A stretch of 64,000 nucleotides of DNA from Lihuaxuella thermophila (GCF_900110165.1 NZ_FOCQ01000013.1:1-64000), one strand, 5' to 3'. Counted from the first letter of the stretch, positions 8,226 through 18,449 are shown. Translations and numbers: made by a program. Notes: a model not told the origin generated them from the sequence alone.

Positions 8226-8963
8226 ATGCTGGAAGGGAAAGTTGCCCTGATCACCGGTGCGGGTACCGGAATCGGGCGGGCGATCGCCTTGCGTTTGGCC
8301 CGCGAGGGGGTGCGGATTGTCATCAATTATTCTCGCTCTCAAAAAGAAGCGCTCGAGACGCAGAAAGAAATTGACGCTTGCGGGATTCAAAGCCTGCTGG
8401 TTCAGGCGGATGTAGCGGATGACGCGGAAGTTCGCCGGATGGTTCAGGAAGCCGTCAATCAGTTTGGAAGGCTGGACATCCTGGTGAATAATGCCGGCGT
8501 GACCAATTTTGTTGCCCATGATGACCTGGAAGGCCTCAAAGATGAGTATTGGGACCGGGTGATGAATGTAAATGTAAAAGGCGTGTTTCATTGTTGCCGG
8601 GCCGCAGCCGCTGAATTGAAAAAGCAGAGGGGGTGTATTATCAACATTACCTCCATCGCGGGGATGACCGGATTGGGAAGTTCGATCGCTTATGCCGCTT
8701 CCAAGGCGGCGGCCATCAGCGTGACGAAATCATTGGCTAGGGTGCTGGCGCCGGAAGTGCGGGTGAACGGCATTGCTCCCGGAGTCGTTCGTACCCGGTG
8801 GGTGGAGGGGCATGAAGATCATGTGGAGAGGCTTGGCAGCGGCACCCCGCTCGGAAGGGTGGCGACTCCCGAAGATATTGCCGAAGTGGCGTTTTCGTTA
8901 ATTGCCCATTCCCATTTTGTCACCGGGCAAAATATCGTTGTCGACGGCGGAATGTTTATATAA
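8226..8963 (+). CDS. Short-chain dehydrogenase/reductase, FabG-like
   Basis: A 245-residue NAD(P)-dependent SDR of classical length. Visible are the cofactor motif TGAGTGIG (residues 10-17), NNAG near 88, the catalytic serine in NITSIAG, YAASK near 153, and the C-terminal VDGGM. The sequence resembles 3-oxoacyl-ACP reductase-like enzymes, but FabG-type SDRs have many substrates. The gene is not in a fatty-acid operon, so the substrate is unknown. It is monocistronic. The start is ATG behind AAAAGGGTGA. Confidence 0.9.
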   Translation: MLEGKVALITGAGTGIGRAIALRLAREGVRIVINYSRSQKEALETQKEIDACGIQSLLVQADVADDAEVRRMVQEAVNQFGRLDILVNNAGVTNFVAHDDLEGLKDEYWDRVMNVNVKGVFHCCRAAAAELKKQRGCIINITSIAGMTGLGSSIAYAASKAAAISVTKSLARVLAPEVRVNGIAPGVVRTRWVEGHEDHVERLGSGTPLGRVATPEDIAEVAFSLIAHSHFVTGQNIVVDGGMFI

Positions 8964-8977
8964 AAATAGCAAACAGA

Positions 8978-9022
8978 AAGCCTGCTCATTTCCGTTTGCA
9001 AGAAATGAGCAGGCTTGTCTTG
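8978..9022 (+). terminator. Rho-independent terminator of the SDR gene
   Basis: AAGCCTGCTCATTTC pairs with GAAATGAGCAGGCTT, followed by a T-rich tail. It may also serve the convergent protease gene. Confidence 0.85.
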
Positions 9023-9093
9023 TTCCTGAACTGCTTCCAAATAAATCGATATGCTTAACCGTTGATGGAAGCTTCATTCAATAGGGAGGATTT

Positions 9094-11301
9094 TTATTTT
9101 CTGGAAAGCTGGATATAAGCAGAAGTTCCTTTATTACCGACCTTTTTCAATTTAAATTGAAGTCCGTATTTGGGCAGGATCTTGCCTACGGTATCCACAC
9201 CTTTTAATGTGTAATCATTTCCGTCGTAGAAGGTGGATACCCCCGGGAGACCGGGATAGTGCATCGAACCGAATGTCGCATAGTTCTCAATATGGATGTC
9301 GGAGGTCCGTTTGAAGTTGAAAGCAGCGTCTACCAACTGATAACGGTCCGTTGCGGGTGTGCCGGTGCTCCAGTAGTGAATGCGTTGGTGTGCGTCAACG
9401 ACCCCGATCATTCCTTCTCCCGGATGGAGGCTGGTGTTGTTATCGAGATAGCGGCCGTCATAATACCAGACGATCATTCCCGGGTCGCTGGTAATGAAGC
9501 TGTTGCCGCGGCGCAGGTTAGCCAGGCCCCGGTCCACCCCGTTATGGGTGCGCCACTCGATCAGGTAATAGCTGGGATACATTTTACCTTTTCCATCGAA
9601 ATGGATAAAGCCGGACAGTTCAAATTTCGGCGTGCCTTCCGCATCATCAAAGAAAACTTGGGTTCCGTCTGCGGTTACGGAGATGTTATCTGCATAAAAG
9701 CCTTCCTGCACCCAGCCGGCATCTGTAACATAGTTAAATTCAACTTTGATTTTTTTGCCGGCAAAGGAGGAAAGATCCAGCTCCTCTTTCACCCAGCCGC
9801 CGGTGGTGTCATCATAGGAGGTTAGCGTTGTCTTCTGGTTGGTTGCGACATCAATGATATTGACATACAGATAGTCGTATCCTGTCTCAATATCCCTCCA
9901 GGAATCGAAACTGAGGCCGGCCTTTGTCACGCCGGTCAGATCGATCTCCGGAGAGGTCATCCTGGTATTGACATTGTCGCCCAAATCGGAGAAGTAAGCA
10001 TATTTTCCGGCTGCCGGTTGGGTAGGAGGTTTCTTTTCCACATCAGGCAGATTCACTTTTAAGACTTTATTTTCCGGTTTGAAGCTTACCGCTTCATTTA
10101 CTTTATAAACCAGGCGTTTGTTCATGTTTTGATGATCGATCTCTACAGGAGAAATCCATTTTCCCCCGTAAGTTGCCTGTAAAAACATTTTGGACCACGG
10201 ATCAAAGCCGGTCGGTTCCGTTCCCGCGATTTTGCCGTTCCATGAACCGCCGGACATCAACGACCAGGTTCCGACCGGGGAACCAAAACCTTGTCCGGTC
10301 GTATCATAGAGATCAGGCAATCCCAGGTTATGACCGTATTCATGGGCGAAAACCCCGACGGCACCATCTTCGGGTTGAATCATATAGTCATACGCTTTAA
10401 GTGTGGTTCCCGGAATCGCTGTCGGGGATTTCAGCGTCCAGCGGTGGGACCAGATCGCATCGCTTCCAAGCTCACCACCGCCTGCTTCTTCACCGACACC
10501 GGAGTGAACCAGCATTAAGTTATCCAATAATCCGTCCGGCTCCATCACTTGTTTGTCCCAGTCGATATCGTACGGATCGCGTTGATCGTAGAGCTTTTCC
10601 TTTCCTTTAATCGCTTCGCCCACCTGGCTTAATGTTTCCACAACCAGACCGCGGGGATCTTTATCATTTTCCGCAGCGGTTCTTTTGGACTCCATCCAGG
10701 GGGTTACCACACCATCCACGGTCCAGGTTCCGCCGGATTGTTGATAGTAGTATTGCGCCATGGTAGTCAGCTTGAGACCTTCCGGAGTCGTATATCCGTT
10801 TGGATTAAACAGCATGTTGCGGTAATGCTCCGGGTTAAAATCCTTGGTGTAGAGATAACCCTCTTCAGGTTTGAGACGGTTATGACTGTAGTCCGGGAAT
10901 TCCACCAAGGCCATCACGATCCGATCTTTGTGGGCCTTTCGCGGTTTGGCATGGCGGGACTGGCTGTCTGCCTGTTTGGCCCCGCGCTGTTGGACACCTT
11001 TCAGGCCTTTTTCCGCTTTTTTGCCAAAGGTTGTGGAAGTGTCAATGCCACCATGAACACTGTGCTTGACCACATATGCCTCGACCGCTTTTTGGACTTC
11101 TTTTTCCGAGGCATCCCGGTCAATCTCTCCGCGCTGGATTAGCGCCTTGGACAAACGATTGAAGTCAACGGTCGCCCAATCCACATGCTTTTCATGTTGA
11201 TCATTCGTGCTCGGTCGCGCAGAAGCCTGTGGAGCAGCGGCAAATACCCCAAGCACAAGAGCAGAGGATAAAACACCAGCCATCGTTTTTCTGAATTTCA
11301 A
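9094..11301 (-). CDS. Immune-inhibitor-A-like M6 zinc metalloprotease
   Basis: A secreted protease of about 735 residues. The N-terminus is a Sec signal (FRKTMAGVLSSALVLGVFAA...ASA) followed by a propeptide. The catalytic motif HEYGHNLGLPD (HExxH) lies near residue 320. A beta-sandwich domain in the second half (LSFDSWRDIETGYDY) precedes a third region. This is the domain order of InhA/peptidase M6 proteins, which cleave host and environmental proteins and use calcium and zinc. I prefer TTG at 11301 because AAAAGGGTGA precedes it correctly. A GTG at 11337 in the same frame has no ribosome site and would add 12 residues. Confidence 0.93.
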   Translation of the reverse strand: MKFRKTMAGVLSSALVLGVFAAAPQASARPSTNDQHEKHVDWATVDFNRLSKALIQRGEIDRDASEKEVQKAVEAYVVKHSVHGGIDTSTTFGKKAEKGLKGVQQRGAKQADSQSRHAKPRKAHKDRIVMALVEFPDYSHNRLKPEEGYLYTKDFNPEHYRNMLFNPNGYTTPEGLKLTTMAQYYYQQSGGTWTVDGVVTPWMESKRTAAENDKDPRGLVVETLSQVGEAIKGKEKLYDQRDPYDIDWDKQVMEPDGLLDNLMLVHSGVGEEAGGGELGSDAIWSHRWTLKSPTAIPGTTLKAYDYMIQPEDGAVGVFAHEYGHNLGLPDLYDTTGQGFGSPVGTWSLMSGGSWNGKIAGTEPTGFDPWSKMFLQATYGGKWISPVEIDHQNMNKRLVYKVNEAVSFKPENKVLKVNLPDVEKKPPTQPAAGKYAYFSDLGDNVNTRMTSPEIDLTGVTKAGLSFDSWRDIETGYDYLYVNIIDVATNQKTTLTSYDDTTGGWVKEELDLSSFAGKKIKVEFNYVTDAGWVQEGFYADNISVTADGTQVFFDDAEGTPKFELSGFIHFDGKGKMYPSYYLIEWRTHNGVDRGLANLRRGNSFITSDPGMIVWYYDGRYLDNNTSLHPGEGMIGVVDAHQRIHYWSTGTPATDRYQLVDAAFNFKRTSDIHIENYATFGSMHYPGLPGVSTFYDGNDYTLKGVDTVGKILPKYGLQFKLKKVGNKGTSAYIQLSRK

Positions 11302-11337
11302 TACGGTCACCCTTTTCCGGATTGGACTTGTTCGCAC

Positions 11338-11785
11338 TATTCCGACAGGGAGGTACGGTATGTAAATAAATTCCGATTACTAGACTGCCGAGTCGAAATA
11401 GTCACAACTCTATTATATTTAATTATTGGAATATGTCAAAATAAACATAAAAAATATTATAATTTGTAGTATTTTATCTATATCCCTTGTTTAATTGATA
11501 CACTTGAATTTCGTATTCTCAAGCCACATTTCACCGCATTTTTTTCTATTTGAAATCCGCATTCATCAAACGGGATTGAATGATGATTCTCTTTTATTCA
11601 ATGTGAATCATGTATAATGGTACAAGCAGCATTCCGATTCAACGTAAAAGACAGAAACATTCGGCTCAATTTCTACTTGCGATTTGACGGGGACAAATTT
11701 CAGGGGAAGAGGGATGAAATTCCAGCATCAGAACCAGTCGCTGGCCGGCTAGTAGGGAACCCTTCAGTGGAAGGTGGATGGAGAG
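11338..11785. other. Intergenic region with untranslated leader before fetB-like gene
   Basis: The left part is AT-rich and should carry the protease promoter. A TATAAT at 11613-11618 suggests that transcription of the permease gene begins near 11625, leaving a leader of about 160 bases. The leader is GC-richer and can form stems, but I could not match it to a known riboswitch. Confidence 0.4.
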
Positions 11786-12529
11786 ATGGAAATCAGCCTG
11801 TTTGTTTTATTGGCCACGGCAACCATTGTTTTGATTCCGCTTTTCATTTCCTATCAACAACATCTTGGCTTGGAGAAAGAAATTTTGTGGTCGACGCTGA
11901 GAGGCTCTGTCCAGCTCCTGTTGATGGGCTATGTCATCACATGGATCTTTTCGATCGAAACCGGATGGCTGTTGACAGGGCTTCTCTTGCTGATGATCGG
12001 CATCGCTGCCGAAAATTCATCCAAGCGCGGAAAATGGTTGAATCGTTCTTTTCTCATCGCTTTTACCGCCATTTTTTTGGGAGAAGCCGTTTCGCTTTTT
12101 GTATGGCTGATTTTTGATGTGGTTCCCTTCCGGGCTCAATATGTTTTGCCGATGAGCGGGATGGTGATCGGAAATACCATGGTCATCACCGCGCTGTCCT
12201 TTGAGCGGCTCTATCATGAATTTCAGCAAACCAAGGAGCAAATCATGGGTAAGTTGGCGCTGGGAGCCAATATTCGTCAGGCAAGCCAGGATCTGATCGA
12301 GACGACGGTCAAATCCGCGCTGATCCCCAGTATCGATTCATTTAAAACGATCGGACTGGTCCATTTGCCCGGAATGATGACAGGGATGATTATCGCCGGA
12401 GTTTCTCCGGTTACCGCTGTCAAGTACCAGATTCTCATCATGATGAGCTTGATGGCCTCTTCGGTGACATCCGCTTTAACAGTCAGTTTTCTCAGCTACA
12501 GGTCCTTGTTTAGAGCTTCGATATTCTAG
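11786..12529 (+). CDS. fetB: FetB-like (UPF0014) membrane permease
   Basis: A 247-residue integral membrane protein with about seven hydrophobic segments and the conserved central stretch LPMSGMVIGNTMV, followed by LGANIRQASQDL. This is the YbbM/FetB family, which in Escherichia coli works with the ATPase FetA in iron export and resistance to oxidative stress. No fetA-like ATPase gene lies next to it here, so its partner must be elsewhere or it works differently. The start is ATG 11786 behind GGAAGGTGG; a GTG at 11774 lies inside that site. The metal specificity is inferred. Confidence 0.85.
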   Translation: MEISLFVLLATATIVLIPLFISYQQHLGLEKEILWSTLRGSVQLLLMGYVITWIFSIETGWLLTGLLLLMIGIAAENSSKRGKWLNRSFLIAFTAIFLGEAVSLFVWLIFDVVPFRAQYVLPMSGMVIGNTMVITALSFERLYHEFQQTKEQIMGKLALGANIRQASQDLIETTVKSALIPSIDSFKTIGLVHLPGMMTGMIIAGVSPVTAVKYQILIMMSLMASSVTSALTVSFLSYRSLFRASIF

Positions 12530-12560
12530 AGCGCTTTACATAACCTGGATTTGAGGGAAC

Positions 12561-12606
12561 AAAAAAACACCCGGTCTGTATGCGGTACAGAAGCCGGGTG
12601 TTGTTT
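12561..12606 (-). terminator. Rho-independent terminator of hom (possibly bidirectional)
   Basis: AACACCCGG...CCGGGTGTT hairpin; the minus strand continues in T7, so it mainly ends the hom transcript. On the plus strand a weaker T-rich tail could also stop the permease transcript. Confidence 0.85.
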
Positions 12607-12665
12607 TGAATCGGGACGGGCGACAGTGGCAAGAGTGAAAACAAAACATTGCGGAACGTGATTGC

Positions 12666-13970
12666 CTATTTTTCTTCCCCTTCTTCCACGCGGAAGCAGC
12701 TTTTGATTTCCTTGGTGACATCCATGTCTCTCAAGTAGAGGAGGGCCAGATCCAGGTCTCTTTTGGAGATCTTATGGGTGACCAGAACAATTTCGGCATG
12801 TTCTCCGCCATGATGAGGCTGCTGGATCACCTGGGCGAGGGAAATATGATTGTCGGCGAACAATTGGGTTATTTTTGCCAGCACTCCCCGTTTATCAGCG
12901 ACGACCATGCGCAAAAAGTACTTGGAAAACTTTTTGTCATCCGTCTTTAATTTCTTTTCTTTATAAGGGGCGACCATGCCGCGGCCATTGACGCCCAGCT
13001 TCATGTTCTTCACCACAGTGACAAGATCGGAGACCACAGCCGTGGCCGTCGGCAGCTCTCCGGCCCCCGGCCCGTAAAACATGGTTTCCCCAACGGCTTC
13101 GCCATGCACGCAGACGGCATTAAATACTCCGTTGACAGAAGCCAGGGGATGGGATTTGTGCACCAGGGTCGGCTCTACGCTTACTTCGATCTCGTCATCA
13201 TCACGTTGTGCCAGACCCAATAGCTTGATTTCATAACCCAGTTTTTTGCCGTAGGCGATATCCTCTCGCGATATATGGGAAATCCCTTTTACATCCACTT
13301 CATCCAGATTGACCGGCACGCGAAATCCCAATGTGGAGAGGATGGCCATTTTGCGGGCAGCATCGAGGCCTTCCACGTCGGACGTCGGATCCGCCTCAGC
13401 ATATCCCAGTTTCTGGGCTTCTTTCAGGACCTGATGGTAGTCGGCGCCTTCCCGGCTCATTTTGCTCAAAATATAGTTGGTGGTTCCGTTTACTATCCCC
13501 ATCATCTTTGTGATCCGGTCAGAAGAAAAGCTTTCCACCAGAGCGCGCAGGATCGGAATGCCTCCCGCCACGCTCGCTTCGTAAAACACATCACAGTTGT
13601 TTTCCTGGGCAGCGTTTAAAATCTCCGCTCCGTATACCGCCATCAGATCTTTGTTGGCCGTAATCACATGTTTCCCCTGTTGGATGGCAGCTAAAATCAA
13701 CGGCTTAGTCTGTTCAACCCCGCCCATCACTTCAATCACAATATCAATTTCCGGGTCATAGATGATTTCGTCCGCATTTGTGGTGAGAAGCTGCTCATAT
13801 CCGGTTAAACTTCGCTTTTTTTCCTTATTTTTTACCAGAATTTTATGAATCCCGATACGAAGCCCGGTTTGCTTAAACAAATCCTCTTGATGAGCGGATA
13901 CGATCCGGACCACCCCTGTTCCGACCGTTCCAAATCCCATAAGGCCTACGTTGACTGATTTCCTCTCCAT
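12666..13970 (-). CDS. hom: Homoserine dehydrogenase
   Basis: A 434-residue enzyme that reduces aspartate semialdehyde to homoserine with NAD(P)H, the branch point to threonine and methionine. It has an N-terminal Rossmann motif (GLMGFGTVGTGV), a central catalytic domain (ITANKDLMA, YEASVAGGIPI, GLDAARKM) and a C-terminal ACT domain from about 355 that normally binds threonine for feedback inhibition. Length equals that of Bacillus Hom. The start is ATG 13970 behind AGGAGG. Unlike B. subtilis, thrC and thrB do not follow, so the gene is monocistronic here. Confidence 0.97.
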   Translation of the reverse strand: MERKSVNVGLMGFGTVGTGVVRIVSAHQEDLFKQTGLRIGIHKILVKNKEKKRSLTGYEQLLTTNADEIIYDPEIDIVIEVMGGVEQTKPLILAAIQQGKHVITANKDLMAVYGAEILNAAQENNCDVFYEASVAGGIPILRALVESFSSDRITKMMGIVNGTTNYILSKMSREGADYHQVLKEAQKLGYAEADPTSDVEGLDAARKMAILSTLGFRVPVNLDEVDVKGISHISREDIAYGKKLGYEIKLLGLAQRDDDEIEVSVEPTLVHKSHPLASVNGVFNAVCVHGEAVGETMFYGPGAGELPTATAVVSDLVTVVKNMKLGVNGRGMVAPYKEKKLKTDDKKFSKYFLRMVVADKRGVLAKITQLFADNHISLAQVIQQPHHGGEHAEIVLVTHKISKRDLDLALLYLRDMDVTKEIKSCFRVEEGEEK

Positions 13971-14199
13971 TCCGTATCCTCCTGTTGTGTCCGTGAGTAG
14001 TGAACATATGTGTATCAATTGAAGACAGTATAACCAAGAACAGCGGGAATGGCAACAGACAAAAATGAGCAATTTTTGTCCAAATCGAACGAATTGTCAG
14101 GCTGTGGCTCCAAATCAACCAACTTACAGGTTTTTCGACAATGTTTCGCGCTCCATCCGAGTTACAGGATCGCCTGCTTGATTGTCGCCGCAAATAACG

Positions 14200-14229
14200 A
14201 ATCCCCGCGTATGGTACTGCGGGGATTGT
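14200..14229 (-). terminator. Probable terminator of the DUF4262-like gene
   Basis: AATCCCCGC and GCGGGGATT form a 9-bp stem right after the stop codon of the minus-strand gene. The T-tail is short, so efficiency may be moderate. Confidence 0.5.
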
Positions 14230-14230
14230 T

Positions 14231-14626
14231 TCAGTGCATCCATTGTCTGCGATACATTGGATCACAATCTTCTTCTGAAGGCAATTTACCCTTGGGATCG
14301 GGGAACAGGATACGCAACACTTCCCTTCCTGATTCAGGGACTTTGATGAACTCCACCTGGTATTTTCCTCCGATCATCGCGTCATAGCGTTTCCCTTCCT
14401 CAAACACTTTACCTTCTTTGATTTGATCCACAAGTTCACGAAATATTCCCTGTACCGCTTCATGGGAAATGGGCAGAACGATTTGCAAATCCGGATGATT
14501 GAAGTTCTCGGAGAGACCGTGGGTATGGGCGTCGATCCGATTTCCATCGGTCTGGTAGTGGATGTACCAACCGTACTTCTCAAGCATCTCATTTTCCCAG
14601 TTTTTCGTATCATCCCTTGAGTCCAT
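14231..14626 (-). CDS. DUF4262-like cytoplasmic protein
   Basis: A 131-residue protein of unknown function. The stretch THGLSENFNHPDLQIVLP resembles the core of the DUF4262 family, which has a HGL...HP...V pattern. The middle is helical (EAVQGIFRELVDQIKEGKVF) and the C-terminus ends DPMYRRQWMH. The start is ATG 14626 behind AGGAGGATTT; upstream in-frame codons lack a ribosome site. It lies alone between hom and the FMN reductase gene. Confidence 0.7.
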   Translation of the reverse strand: MDSRDDTKNWENEMLEKYGWYIHYQTDGNRIDAHTHGLSENFNHPDLQIVLPISHEAVQGIFRELVDQIKEGKVFEEGKRYDAMIGGKYQVEFIKVPESGREVLRILFPDPKGKLPSEEDCDPMYRRQWMH

Positions 14627-14934
14627 CGGAAATCCTCCTGATCGCTTTTTCCTAGTTTCAGCATTTCCCGGCATTTCAATCCCAACTGATGGACTCATGG
14701 CCGGAAAGCACGCTTCGCACATGCAAGCCGGCCCTTGCCGGAGGGCTTATGAGGTAATGTAAAGGCAGTTTGTTAGGATTGTTTTGAAAAATTTGATGAT
14801 ATCACTATATGTTTGGGTGATATTGCGGTTTAATTATTATAGGAGACGTTTTGATGATAAATCTTCATGGAGCGGGGGATGCTGACATCAATGAATAAGG
14901 GACATGAGTCCATTTTTTGGGGAGGTTGTTCAGA

Positions 14935-15483
14935 ATGAGTAAACGCCAGGTGCATATTGTCGGAATCTGCGGGAGTCTGCGCAAGGATTCATGGAACCGG
15001 AAGCTGCTCTTCAATGCGAGTCAACTTCTGCCAAATGATTATCGGTTTACTCTGGCTGATATCTCATCCATTCCGCCGTTTAATGAAGACCTGGAAAGCC
15101 AACTGCCGCAGCCGGTGACGGATCTTGCTCGATTGGCCGAATCGGCGGATGCTTTCTTGATCAGCACCCCTGAATATAATTACTCGGTGCCGGGGGTTTT
15201 GAAAAATGTATTGGACTGGCTGTCCCGTCCATCCGCCGGGGCTCCGCTCGCTTTAAAACCCGTCGCGATCATGGGGGCGACACCGGGGCTATTCGGAACC
15301 GCGCGCGCCCAAACTCATTTGCGGGACATCCTGTTCGGCGTCAATATGGTTCCCGTCAACCGGCCGGAGGTGCTCGTCCCACAGGTACACACCAAATTTG
15401 ATGAGCACGGGATGCTGACCGATGCAACGACCCGTAACTTTCTGCAGCAACTGATGGATGCTCTCGTTGCTTCGATCCGGTGA
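14935..15483 (+). CDS. NADPH-dependent FMN reductase family protein
   Basis: A 182-residue flavodoxin-like oxidoreductase. The phosphate-binding loop GICGSLRKDSWNRKLL is near residue 9, and the family signature PEYNYSVPGVLKNVLDWLSR is near residue 81. These enzymes (azoreductase/ChrR type) reduce quinones, azo dyes or chromate with NADPH. The start is ATG 14935 behind GGGGAGG; a TTG at 14917 in the same frame precedes that site. A terminator follows immediately. Confidence 0.92.
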   Translation: MSKRQVHIVGICGSLRKDSWNRKLLFNASQLLPNDYRFTLADISSIPPFNEDLESQLPQPVTDLARLAESADAFLISTPEYNYSVPGVLKNVLDWLSRPSAGAPLALKPVAIMGATPGLFGTARAQTHLRDILFGVNMVPVNRPEVLVPQVHTKFDEHGMLTDATTRNFLQQLMDALVASIR

Positions 15484-15504
15484 AAAAACAGTTTCATCTA
15501 AATG

Positions 15505-15553
15505 AAGAAATCTTCCTTTTGGCGGTCGATTCGCCGGAAGGAAGATTTCTTTT
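15505..15553. terminator. Bidirectional terminator
   Basis: GAAATCTTCCTT pairs with AAGGAAGATTTC between two convergent genes; T-rich sequence flanks the plus-strand side. Confidence 0.85.
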
Positions 15554-15815
15554 AAATCAAGATCTCATCAATCATCTGTACATTCATGTACCCGCACTCC
15601 GGGCAGTAAACCAGATGAGGGCAGCGATGGGTGGCCGCGTCCGGCAAACCATCCGTCATTTTTAAATCCTCAATGGGGCGGTAGGGGCTGTAGTCGGCGT
15701 AAAAATCCGGCAATCTTCCGTGATCCTCAAGCAAGTTCCCGCAGTCGGGACAACCGGAGAGAAAGTCGCTAAAACTGTTACAAACAGGGCAGGCGTAGGA
15801 CTCTTGTTTGTTCAT
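15552..15815 (-). CDS. Small zinc-ribbon protein
   Basis: An 87-residue cytoplasmic protein with three Cys pairs: CPVC near residue 9, CPDC near 22 and CPEC near 71. They are arranged as a rubredoxin-like or zinc-ribbon fold with an acidic, aromatic linker (PDFYADYSPYRPIEDL). The start is ATG 15815 with GGTGA eight bases before it. Function is unknown; binding of zinc is inferred from the cysteines. It is close to yumC but separated by a terminator. Confidence 0.7.
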   Translation of the reverse strand: MNKQESYACPVCNSFSDFLSGCPDCGNLLEDHGRLPDFYADYSPYRPIEDLKMTDGLPDAATHRCPHLVYCPECGYMNVQMIDEILI

Positions 15816-15902
15816 CGTTGATTCACCACGGGTCTTTCTCTTTTCCCATTAGCTTGTCACTTTCCGATCAAATCATTCAGCGGGTCAGGTTTAAAGGGGA
15901 AG

Positions 15903-15940
15903 AAAAAAGCATTCATCTGAATGTCAGATGAATGCTTTGC
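15903..15940 (-). terminator. Rho-independent terminator of yumC
   Basis: AAAGCATTCATCTGA pairs with TCAGATGAATGCTTT; the minus strand continues in T6. Confidence 0.9.
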
Positions 15941-15952
15941 TCACAGATGAAC

Positions 15953-16957
15953 TCACAGTTTGAGGTTGGAGCTGTGCATAGGCTGCAATTTGGCTTCGGG
16001 ATCCAGATATTGTTTTGCGTTGTTGACTGCGGTCGGTGCCTCACCGAAGCCGACAGCGATCAGTTTGACTTTGCCGGGGTATGTGGCAATATCACCCGCA
16101 GCGTAGATTCCGGGAATATTGGTTTCCATTCGTGAATTTACTTTAATGCTTCCGTTTTCAATTTCAAGCCCCCACTCCTGGATCGGGCCCAGGGATGAGA
16201 CAAAACCGAAGCTGACGATGACGGCATCCACGCTCAACTCTTCTTTGACACCGCTTTTTTTGTCAACGATGGTTACTTTTTCGATGCGTTCTTCCCCATG
16301 TAAGCTTTCGATTTCACGGGGTGTAATCACTTTGACCGTTGAGTTCATCATCTTTTCCACACTGTGTTCGTGAGCGCGGAATTTGTCGCGCCGATGAATG
16401 ACGGTTACGCTTTTCGCGATGGGTTCCAGCATTAAGGCCCAGTCCACGGCGGAATCGCCGCCGCCCGCGATCAGGACATCTTTATCCTTAAATTGGTTCT
16501 TGTCTGTCACAAAATAATGCAGATTGGTTTTTTCAAACCGTTCGGACCCGGGGAGCCCGAGCTTGCGCGGTTCAAAGGCCCCGCAGCCTGCCGTGATAAT
16601 GACGGATCGGGTCAGGTGCACCTGTTTTTGGGTAATAATTTCGAATAAACGTTCTTCTTTTTTGATCACTTTCAATACTTTTTCATCCAGACAGTACTGC
16701 GGTTGAAATAGATTGGCCTGTTCGATGAGATTGTCAACCAGTTCTTGGGCGAGTACTTTGGGAAAGCCGGCCACATCATAAATATATTTCTCGGGATAAA
16801 GGGCAGAAAGTTGTCCGCCCAGCTGAGGCATGCTTTCAATGACTTTTACGGAAGCCTTGCGCATTCCCGCATAAAAAGCCGCGAATAAACCTGTGGGACC
16901 GCCTCCGATAATCGTAATGTCCGTAACCGAGTGACTGTTCAACTGTTCAACCGTCAA
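15953..16957 (-). CDS. yumC: Ferredoxin/flavodoxin-NADP reductase, YumC type
   Basis: A 334-residue FAD enzyme of the thioredoxin-reductase-like type 2 FNRs, moving electrons between NADPH and ferredoxin or flavodoxin. FAD motif [16 protein letters not shown] near residue 16 and NADPH motif [13 protein letters not shown] near 160 are visible, with the characteristic [20 protein letters not shown]. There is no CxxC redox pair, as expected for this subgroup. I choose TTG 16957 because GGAGGTG stands at the right distance; it gives the length of B. subtilis YumC. It is divergent from the NDH-2 gene, as a redox pair. Confidence 0.93.
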   Translation of the reverse strand: MTVEQLNSHSVTDITIIGGGPTGLFAAFYAGMRKASVKVIESMPQLGGQLSALYPEKYIYDVAGFPKVLAQELVDNLIEQANLFQPQYCLDEKVLKVIKKEERLFEIITQKQVHLTRSVIITAGCGAFEPRKLGLPGSERFEKTNLHYFVTDKNQFKDKDVLIAGGGDSAVDWALMLEPIAKSVTVIHRRDKFRAHEHSVEKMMNSTVKVITPREIESLHGEERIEKVTIVDKKSGVKEELSVDAVIVSFGFVSSLGPIQEWGLEIENGSIKVNSRMETNIPGIYAAGDIATYPGKVKLIAVGFGEAPTAVNNAKQYLDPEAKLQPMHSSNLKL

Positions 16958-17253
16958 CGACCGCACCTCCGGCATATTCGAAAAATGATGGCACAGATAT
17001 GTTATCACATTATCTATATCATACCACTAGAAAAGAAGAGAAGGAGTTATGGAGGAAAGTAAAAAAATTACCAATAAATCTATGCGGATATTAAAGGATA
17101 TTTGGATACAATGTGAACAAAAACCTCTTGCCAAAAGTTCGTGAAAATCATATCATAATCATTGGCATGATTCAATAAGGATGTCGACTTACCATTGATG
17201 AAGATTGTGAGATTGTAATCATATATGAAATATGTAGATGGATGTGATCAAGG

Positions 17254-18441
17254 ATGAGTGTACCTAAAATTGTTATTCTGGGCGCGGGATACGGCGGTTT
17301 GATGACGGCAAAAGGTCTCCAGAAAGAACTTAATCACAATGAAGCGGAAGTGACGCTAGTCAACCAGCATTCGTACCATTACATTACGACCAAGCTTCAT
17401 GAACCGGCGGCTGGCACTTCCCATCATGATCATGCTCGCCTTTCCATCGCTTCTGTCATCAATACGAACAAGATCAATTTTATTCAGGATCGGGTAACGG
17501 CCATCAAATTGAATGAGAAAGAAGTGCATCTGGAAAACCGCGAGCCGCTGAAATATGACTATCTCGTGATCGGTTTGGGCAGCGCCCCGGAAACCTTTGG
17601 CATTAAAGGGCTTCTGGAAAATGCTTTCTTCATCCGCAACATCGACAGCGTGCGCATGATACGGGAACATATGGAATATATGTTTGCCCGTTACCAAAAT
17701 GAGAAAAAAGAAGAACTCATCACCATCGTCGTGGGCGGGGCCGGATTCACCGGAATTGAGTATGTAGGAGAGCTGGTGGACCGTATGCCGGAACTCTGCC
17801 GCGAATATGACATCCCGCTCGAAAAAGTGCGCATTATTAACGTCGAGGCGGCGCCTACCGTTTTGCCCGGATTTGACAAGGAACTGGTCGATTACGCAGT
17901 GAAATATCTGGAAAGCAAAGGTGTGGAATTCCTCATCAGCACGCCGATCGAGGAATGTACCGAAAAAGGCGTTATTTTAAAAGGCGGAAAAGAAATCAAA
18001 GCTGCCACCGTTGTTTGGACGGGTGGGGTACGCGGAAACAAGCTGGTTGAGGAATCAGGAATTGAAACCATGCGGGGCCGCGTAAAAGTAGACGAATACC
18101 TGCGTGCGCCCGGTTATGATCATGTGTTTGTCGTGGGCGACAGCTCCCTCGTATTCAACGAAGAAGAACGCCCCTACCCGCCGACGGCGCAAATGGCTAC
18201 CCAACAAGGTCAGCACTTGGGCAAAAATCTGGCAGCTCTCATCCGCGGCGGAGAGATGAAGCCGTTTAAATACATGCCCAAAGGAACCGTCGCCTCGCTC
18301 GGACGCAAAGAAGCGATCGGGGTTGTGGGTGACAAAAAGTATGTGGGCGGCATGGCAGCCTTCTTGAAAAAAGTGATCGATCTTCGCTGGCTGTTCTTGC
18401 TCGGCGGTGTTTCCCTCGTTCTGCGCAAAGGAAAACTGTAA
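17254..18441 (+). CDS. Type II NADH dehydrogenase (YumB/Ndh-like)
   Basis: A 395-residue membrane-associated flavoprotein that oxidises NADH and reduces menaquinone without pumping protons. FAD motif [13 protein letters not shown] at residue 7; NADH motif [12 protein letters not shown] near 163; the FAD-contact motif FVVGDSS near 290; and a C-terminal hydrophobic anchor ([15 protein letters not shown]). Start ATG 17254 follows GATGTGATCA. Its position next to yumC, yuiA, yuiB and yuiD is the gene neighbourhood of B. subtilis yumB. A terminator follows. Confidence 0.93.
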   Translation: MSVPKIVILGAGYGGLMTAKGLQKELNHNEAEVTLVNQHSYHYITTKLHEPAAGTSHHDHARLSIASVINTNKINFIQDRVTAIKLNEKEVHLENREPLKYDYLVIGLGSAPETFGIKGLLENAFFIRNIDSVRMIREHMEYMFARYQNEKKEELITIVVGGAGFTGIEYVGELVDRMPELCREYDIPLEKVRIINVEAAPTVLPGFDKELVDYAVKYLESKGVEFLISTPIEECTEKGVILKGGKEIKAATVVWTGGVRGNKLVEESGIETMRGRVKVDEYLRAPGYDHVFVVGDSSLVFNEEERPYPPTAQMATQQGQHLGKNLAALIRGGEMKPFKYMPKGTVASLGRKEAIGVVGDKKYVGGMAAFLKKVIDLRWLFLLGGVSLVLRKGKL

Positions 18442-18449
18442 CCAAGAGA

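Noticed and set aside
11640-11780. Possible riboswitch (FMN, cobalamin, Mn or NiCo type) in the leader of the FetB-like gene
   Set aside because: Conserved elements of these classes were looked for and not found in the right order.
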